DNA of 64,000 nucleotides, from assembly GCA_902489945.1 (NCBI GenBank), contig CABUBZ010000001.1, forward strand, positions 49,603 to 113,602, in the 5' to 3' direction. The translations under genes were made by a program, and so were the position numbers. Of the stretch, positions 60,899 to 64,000 are shown in pieces; positions within the stretch are counted from its first letter, which is position 1; the number at the start of each line of letters is the position of its first letter. The notes under the pieces are model-generated. The model searched no databases. It saw only the letters and a list, made by a program, of their open reading frames with translations, and was not told the DNA's origin. The stretch comes from an uncultured Collinsella sp. (GTDB taxonomy: Bacteria; Actinomycetota; Coriobacteriia; Coriobacteriales; Coriobacteriaceae).

Positions 60899-62614
60899 CT
60901 ATTGTGCCGAGCCCGCGACGGGCTCAAAATGCTTGTCCTTAACAGCAGCTGCCAAGCGATCGGCCAAGTTGCGTACGCGCGGATCCAGGCGCGCGGCACC
61001 TGGGTTGACGAAGAAGCGGGCCGTGCAGTCCATGATGCGGCCGGTGATGACCAGGTCGTTGTCGCGCAGGGTGGCGCCCGTGGCGGTAATGTCCACGATG
61101 CGGTCGGTCATGCCGACGATGGGTCCCAGCTCGATATTGCCGTGCAGCGAAACGATATCGGCATTCACGCCGCGCTCGGCATACCAGGCGCTCGCGATGC
61201 GCGGGTACTTGGTGGCCACACGAAGCGACCCGCGGCGGGCGTAGTTGCGCTCGGCCTGGCCAGCGCGCCACGCGGGCTCTGCCTCGATAAACGTGCACAG
61301 GCCGTAGCCCAGGTCGACCAGCTGCAGCAGGTTGAGGTCGGCCTCGATGAGCGAGTCCCAACCGCAGACACCGCAATCGGCACCGCCGCAGCCCACAAAG
61401 GCGGGTGCGTCGCTGGGACGCACGATGACAAACTCGATATCTCCGACCGTGCCCTCGCCGGCACGTGTGTCGTGACCGCGCACGATCAGGTGGCGGCCGG
61501 GGTCGCGCAGCTCAGAGACGTCCAGGCCCGCGGCCTCGAGCACGTCGAGCGTGTCAGCCTTAAGCGAGCCCTTGGGCACGGCGATGCGCAGCGGGCCCTC
61601 AGCGCCACGGCCCGCGGCGTGATCGCCGTCGGAAGCGGCATCCTCGGCCGAGGTGCGCGCGGCCTCCAGGCGCTCGAGCGAAAAGGCGAAGCCCGCCGCC
61701 GGCACCTCGATACCGTCGCCAAATGCGCCGGTAAAGATGGAGTCATAGCGTCCGCCCGAACCGACCGGATCGGGCAGTCCGCCGGCATAAGCCTTAAAGA
61801 CCAGGCCCGTGTAGTAATCGAAAGAGTTCATGATAGAGAAGTCGAACGACAGCACCTGGGCGTCCTCGGGTGCCAGGCCCTCAACCAGGGCACGCAGCTC
61901 GCGCGTCAGCGGCGCGACGATACCGGCGGCCTCCAGCAGCGCGTCCACGCGGTCGAGTACCTCGGCACCGCCGTGCAGACGCGGCAGCTCGCTAATGGCG
62001 GCCTTGACGGCATCGGACTCGGTGCTTGCCGCCACGCGGGCATCGAGGCCCACAAAGTCGTTGGCGTGCACGCAGCGCAGGGCCTCGGCGGCCAGCTCGC
62101 GATCCTCGCACGCCGCGAGCAGTTCCTTAAACGGACGCACGCTACCTGCGATAATGCGTGCATCGGGCAGCGCCAGCTTGCGCACCGCCTCGGCCACGAG
62201 CGAGACAATCTCGACATCGCCCGCGGTATCGCCCGCACCGATAAGCTCAAAGCCCAGCTGTGTAAACTGGCGCGAGCCGCCGGCATTGCGCTGGCACTCG
62301 CGAACCACCGGCGCCTCGTAGCGAAGGCGCAGGGGCAGGTCGGCCGCGCGCATGCGAGTCGAAACCAGGCGAACGATCGGCAGCGTGTTGTCGGGACGGA
62401 CCACCAGCAGGCGACCGTCGTCATCAAAGAGCTTAAACGGCGTATCCGCAATGCGGCCGCCTTCCTCGAGCGAACCCTTGTCCTCGAGTAGCGGCGTCTC
62501 GACCGGCAGGTAATGATGCTCCCTGAAGCAGCCCTTCACCGTCAGCGCAATCTCCTCGCGCGCCTGAGCCTCCTCGGGCAATATGTCCCGGAATCCCCAC
62601 GGTGTGGCCGTCAT
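60899..62614 (-). CDS. hisZG: HisZ-HisG fusion, ATP phosphoribosyltransferase
   Basis: 571 residues. Residues 1-320 are HisZ, the class II synthetase-like regulatory subunit (WGFRDILPEEAQAREEI, VVRPDNTLPIVRLVSTRM, RQFTQLGFELIG, SGGRYDSIF). A Ser/Ala/Asp-rich linker (about 320-340) leads to a short-form HisG (343-571: RIAVPKGSLKADTLDVLEAAGL, ATKYPRIASAWYAE, GPIVGMTDRIVDITATGATL). HisZ and short HisG normally form a hetero-octamer from separate genes; here both are in one chain. It is the first gene of the operon and catalyses the committed step. Confidence 0.94.
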   Translation of the reverse strand: MTATPWGFRDILPEEAQAREEIALTVKGCFREHHYLPVETPLLEDKGSLEEGGRIADTPFKLFDDDGRLLVVRPDNTLPIVRLVSTRMRAADLPLRLRYEAPVVRECQRNAGGSRQFTQLGFELIGAGDTAGDVEIVSLVAEAVRKLALPDARIIAGSVRPFKELLAACEDRELAAEALRCVHANDFVGLDARVAASTESDAVKAAISELPRLHGGAEVLDRVDALLEAAGIVAPLTRELRALVEGLAPEDAQVLSFDFSIMNSFDYYTGLVFKAYAGGLPDPVGSGGRYDSIFTGAFGDGIEVPAAGFAFSLERLEAARTSAEDAASDGDHAAGRGAEGPLRIAVPKGSLKADTLDVLEAAGLDVSELRDPGRHLIVRGHDTRAGEGTVGDIEFVIVRPSDAPAFVGCGGADCGVCGWDSLIEADLNLLQLVDLGYGLCTFIEAEPAWRAGQAERNYARRGSLRVATKYPRIASAWYAERGVNADIVSLHGNIELGPIVGMTDRIVDITATGATLRDNDLVITGRIMDCTARFFVNPGAARLDPRVRNLADRLAAAVKDKHFEPVAGSAQ

Positions 62615-62650
62615 CTGGTGAGCCTCCTCATGCTGTGTTTCATATAGAGC

Positions 62651-62680
62651 AGAAGACCGGCATAGCTCCGCCGGTCTTCT
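62651..62680 (-). promoter_or_regulatory. Leader hairpin of the his operon
   Basis: AGAAGACCGG and CCGGTCTTCT, a perfect 10-bp stem. A -10-like TATGCT (62690-62695) just upstream would place the hairpin at the very start of the mRNA. No His-rich leader peptide and no T-box signature are visible. Confidence 0.5.
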
Positions 62681-62757
62681 GGGTACTTTAGCATACTAGA
62701 GTGTTTGCGGGGAGAATCGTCCTCCTCGGCTCATAGCGTATTCATTTGGAAACATAG

Positions 62758-62896
62758 GGGAAAGCGTGTCCCGCCCGCCAGCCAAAAACTGGGATGCGGT
62801 TTCCGGTTGAGGTCCTCAGCGGAAAGTGTGTCCCATTCTGAGCGCCTGTTCTGGGACGTGCTTTCCGCCAGAAGCCTCAAGCGGAAAGCACGTCCC
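62758..62896. repeat. Clustered palindromic repeats, family G
   Basis: Units of the type GCGGAAAGCACGTCCC occur four times in alternating orientation: near 62758-62773, near 62790-62804, 62819-62835/62852-62868 (inverted), and 62881-62896. The copies at 62853-62868 and 62881-62896 are exact reverse complements. Confidence 0.7.
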
Positions 62897-62940
62897 GTTT
62901 CTCAAAAAACGTCAAACGCCAACTCGGCGCCCTGTCCCAC

Positions 62941-63777
62941 TTAGGCGCCAATCGCGCGTCGGTACTCCGCCATTACCTGCGCATCGGCAGCTGCGGGGTC
63001 GGCAAAATAGCGCCAGTCATAGGTCTCGGCCGAAACAACTCCGCGATAGCCGCGCGCCACCAGCCTATCCAGGTCGGCGCGCATATCGCGGTCGCCGTCA
63101 CCCCAGGCAAGATGCGTCGTGCCATCTGCCGCAACATCGACAAAATGCACGTGGGCGACATCATCGCCAAGCAGATCGAAATAATCGTCGATGGTATCCC
63201 CTGCCACCGCCATAGCGCCCAAATCCAGACACGCCTTAAGTGCCGGATGATCAACTGCCTCGATCATGCGCTTCGTATCGGCCGCCGAGTTCACGATCAT
63301 CGACTCAACCGGCTGTAGGGCCTCGAGCACCAGTCGCACACCGCACTCTCCCGCATGCTCGGCAATCGCACGCAGCATCGAGGCGCTGCGACCCCACGCG
63401 TCCTCGATCGGCTCGTTCAAAAATGCCCAGCCGCTCGAGACCATGACCTGCTCGGCTCCAAGTTCCGCCGCGATATCTACAACGTTCTTAAAGTACGCGA
63501 GCGTGCGGGCACGCGCCTCATTCCCGCGCGCCGCGATATTCCACGGCTTGGGGTTGTTCTGTTCGGGACAAAGTCCCACAATCCGAACCCCATACCGCTG
63601 CGACAGCTCCCGTACCCGCTCGAGCGAATCGTATCCATGGCAATCGACATACAGATGCATCGCCCCGGTCCAAAGCTCGCAAGACGTGTAGCCCGAAGCC
63701 GACGCCGAAGAAAAGAACTCCTCAAGATCAAAGTAGCGATGGCTGATATTCATAACGGCAAGCTGGGGGTAGCTCAT
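62941..63777 (-). CDS. Sugar phosphate isomerase/epimerase, FrlC-like
   Basis: 278 residues, TIM-barrel (xylose-isomerase-like) family. SGYTSCELWTGAMH, GLCPEQNNPKPWN, LVLEALQPVESMIVN and CLDLGAMAVAGDTI carry metal ligands (Glu, Asp, His). The sequence agrees with the FrlC fructoselysine 3-epimerase pattern (ELWGG..., PE.N.YP.N, LEPL.P.ES). The neighbouring FrlB-like end supports this. Start after GGAGAG. Specificity is inferred. Confidence 0.7.
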   Translation of the reverse strand: MSYPQLAVMNISHRYFDLEEFFSSASASGYTSCELWTGAMHLYVDCHGYDSLERVRELSQRYGVRIVGLCPEQNNPKPWNIAARGNEARARTLAYFKNVVDIAAELGAEQVMVSSGWAFLNEPIEDAWGRSASMLRAIAEHAGECGVRLVLEALQPVESMIVNSAADTKRMIEAVDHPALKACLDLGAMAVAGDTIDDYFDLLGDDVAHVHFVDVAADGTTHLAWGDGDRDMRADLDRLVARGYRGVVSAETYDWRYFADPAAADAQVMAEYRRAIGA

Positions 63778-63850
63778 AATTACTCTCCAACCCAAACGGG
63801 GCCCCGTTCCATATAGGAGCGAGGCCCAATTACACAAACGTTATTTGCTC

Positions 63851-64000
63851 TTAGTAATCGAACTGGTGATAGTAACGACGGTAGTTGAGGTTGTGCTTGG
63901 TGACCGTCTCGTAGTAAGCGGCAAGGCGATCGGTGATCAGCGAGGAGAGGATCCACGGGGACACGATGACGCGGAACTCGTCGTCAAGGCCGGGGATGGC
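63851..64000 (-). CDS. SIS-domain sugar isomerase/deglycase, C-terminal end (FrlB-like)
   Basis: 49 codons before the window edge. The end HNLNYRRYYHQFDY resembles the C-terminus of FrlB-type SIS proteins (typically ...H.L..RRYY.K..Y), which split fructoselysine-6-phosphate or related Amadori products. Same strand as and 74 nt upstream of the FrlC-like gene, so likely in the same operon. Only the tail is visible, hence moderate confidence. Confidence 0.5.
   Translation of the reverse strand, partial: AIPGLDDEFRVIVSPWILSSLITDRLAAYYETVTKHNLNYRRYYHQFDY

Larger units (their letters stand above)
62615..62940. other. 326-bp intergenic region upstream of the his operon
   Basis: It holds the his leader hairpin and -10 box near 62651-62695 and the family G repeat block at 62758-62896. 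No open frame with a ribosome-binding site was seen. Confidence 0.6.

Noticed and set aside
62615..62650. Short leader peptide before hisZG (MKHSMRRLTR)
   Set aside because: It has a single His codon and no ribosome-binding site of its own, so classical his attenuation is not supported; no T-box signature is visible either.

Overview
The window reads as a chromosomal segment of a high-GC, Gram-positive, anaerobic-type bacterium. The gene set (RicT with a long basic tail, TatA/TatC beside HypA/HypB, Mn-dependent pyrophosphatase, several PTS genes, universal stress protein, a full histidine operon) and the codon bias fit the Coriobacteriia, most likely a gut Collinsella. That assignment is an inference from protein style and gene order; no 16S or marker alignment was possible. 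Most genes are ordinary housekeeping genes on the minus strand. I see no prophage, CRISPR array or rRNA. One tRNA is present, tRNA-Leu(UAA).

Layout. 1-4.4 kb: comF (cut by the window edge), ricT, holB and tmk, tightly packed on the minus strand. 4.6-5.6 kb: a zinc-ribbon membrane protein. 5.7-10.9 kb: a possible transcription unit tatA-tatC-hypA-hypB-topA. 11-16.9 kb: a STAS protein, aspartate aminotransferase, NhaA, PpaC and ROK glucokinase. 17.1-22.8 kb: a beta-glucoside PTS locus (6-phospho-beta-glucosidase, IIC, IIB, IIA) with a divergent GntR regulator and mannose-6-phosphate isomerase. 23-31 kb: PcrA/UvrD helicase, a 2-hydroxyacid dehydrogenase, UppP, UspA and a hipBA toxin-antitoxin pair with an ordered operator array. 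31-45 kb: a BceRS-like two-component pair, purH, a DUF2207 protein, GluQ-RS, a metallophosphoesterase and a second two-component system whose regulator carries a frameshift at a C-run, then a VOC protein and an orphan galactitol-type IIB. 45-53.3 kb: tRNA-Leu, a 33-bp tandem repeat, an AAA/DUF4143 ATPase, Ppx/GppA, a DivIC/FtsB-like protein, enolase, MazG, a YfcE-like phosphodiesterase and a stand-alone LarC2-like protein. 53.4-62.7 kb: histidine biosynthesis, complete once the convergent PHP phosphatase is counted, with a HisZ-HisG fusion as first gene. 62.9-64 kb: a FrlC-like epimerase and the C-terminal end of a FrlB-like SIS protein.

The least ordinary content is between the genes. At least a dozen short inverted-repeat elements in several sequence families sit in intergenic gaps. 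Many share a GGGACxGTCCC or GGGACGTTCC-type core, which resembles REP/RAYT-type dispersed palindromes. A separate element of about 116 nt, predicted to fold into a long compound hairpin, occurs twice. Both copies lie 12-13 nt after a stop codon in the same orientation, behind purH and behind hisF, two genes joined metabolically by AICAR. A 30-bp perfect inverted repeat lies between manA and pcrA. Three 24-bp operators spaced exactly 39 bp apart lie upstream of hipBA. Starts given below were chosen from Shine-Dalgarno position and overlap with the upstream gene, so several are shorter than the longest open frame.
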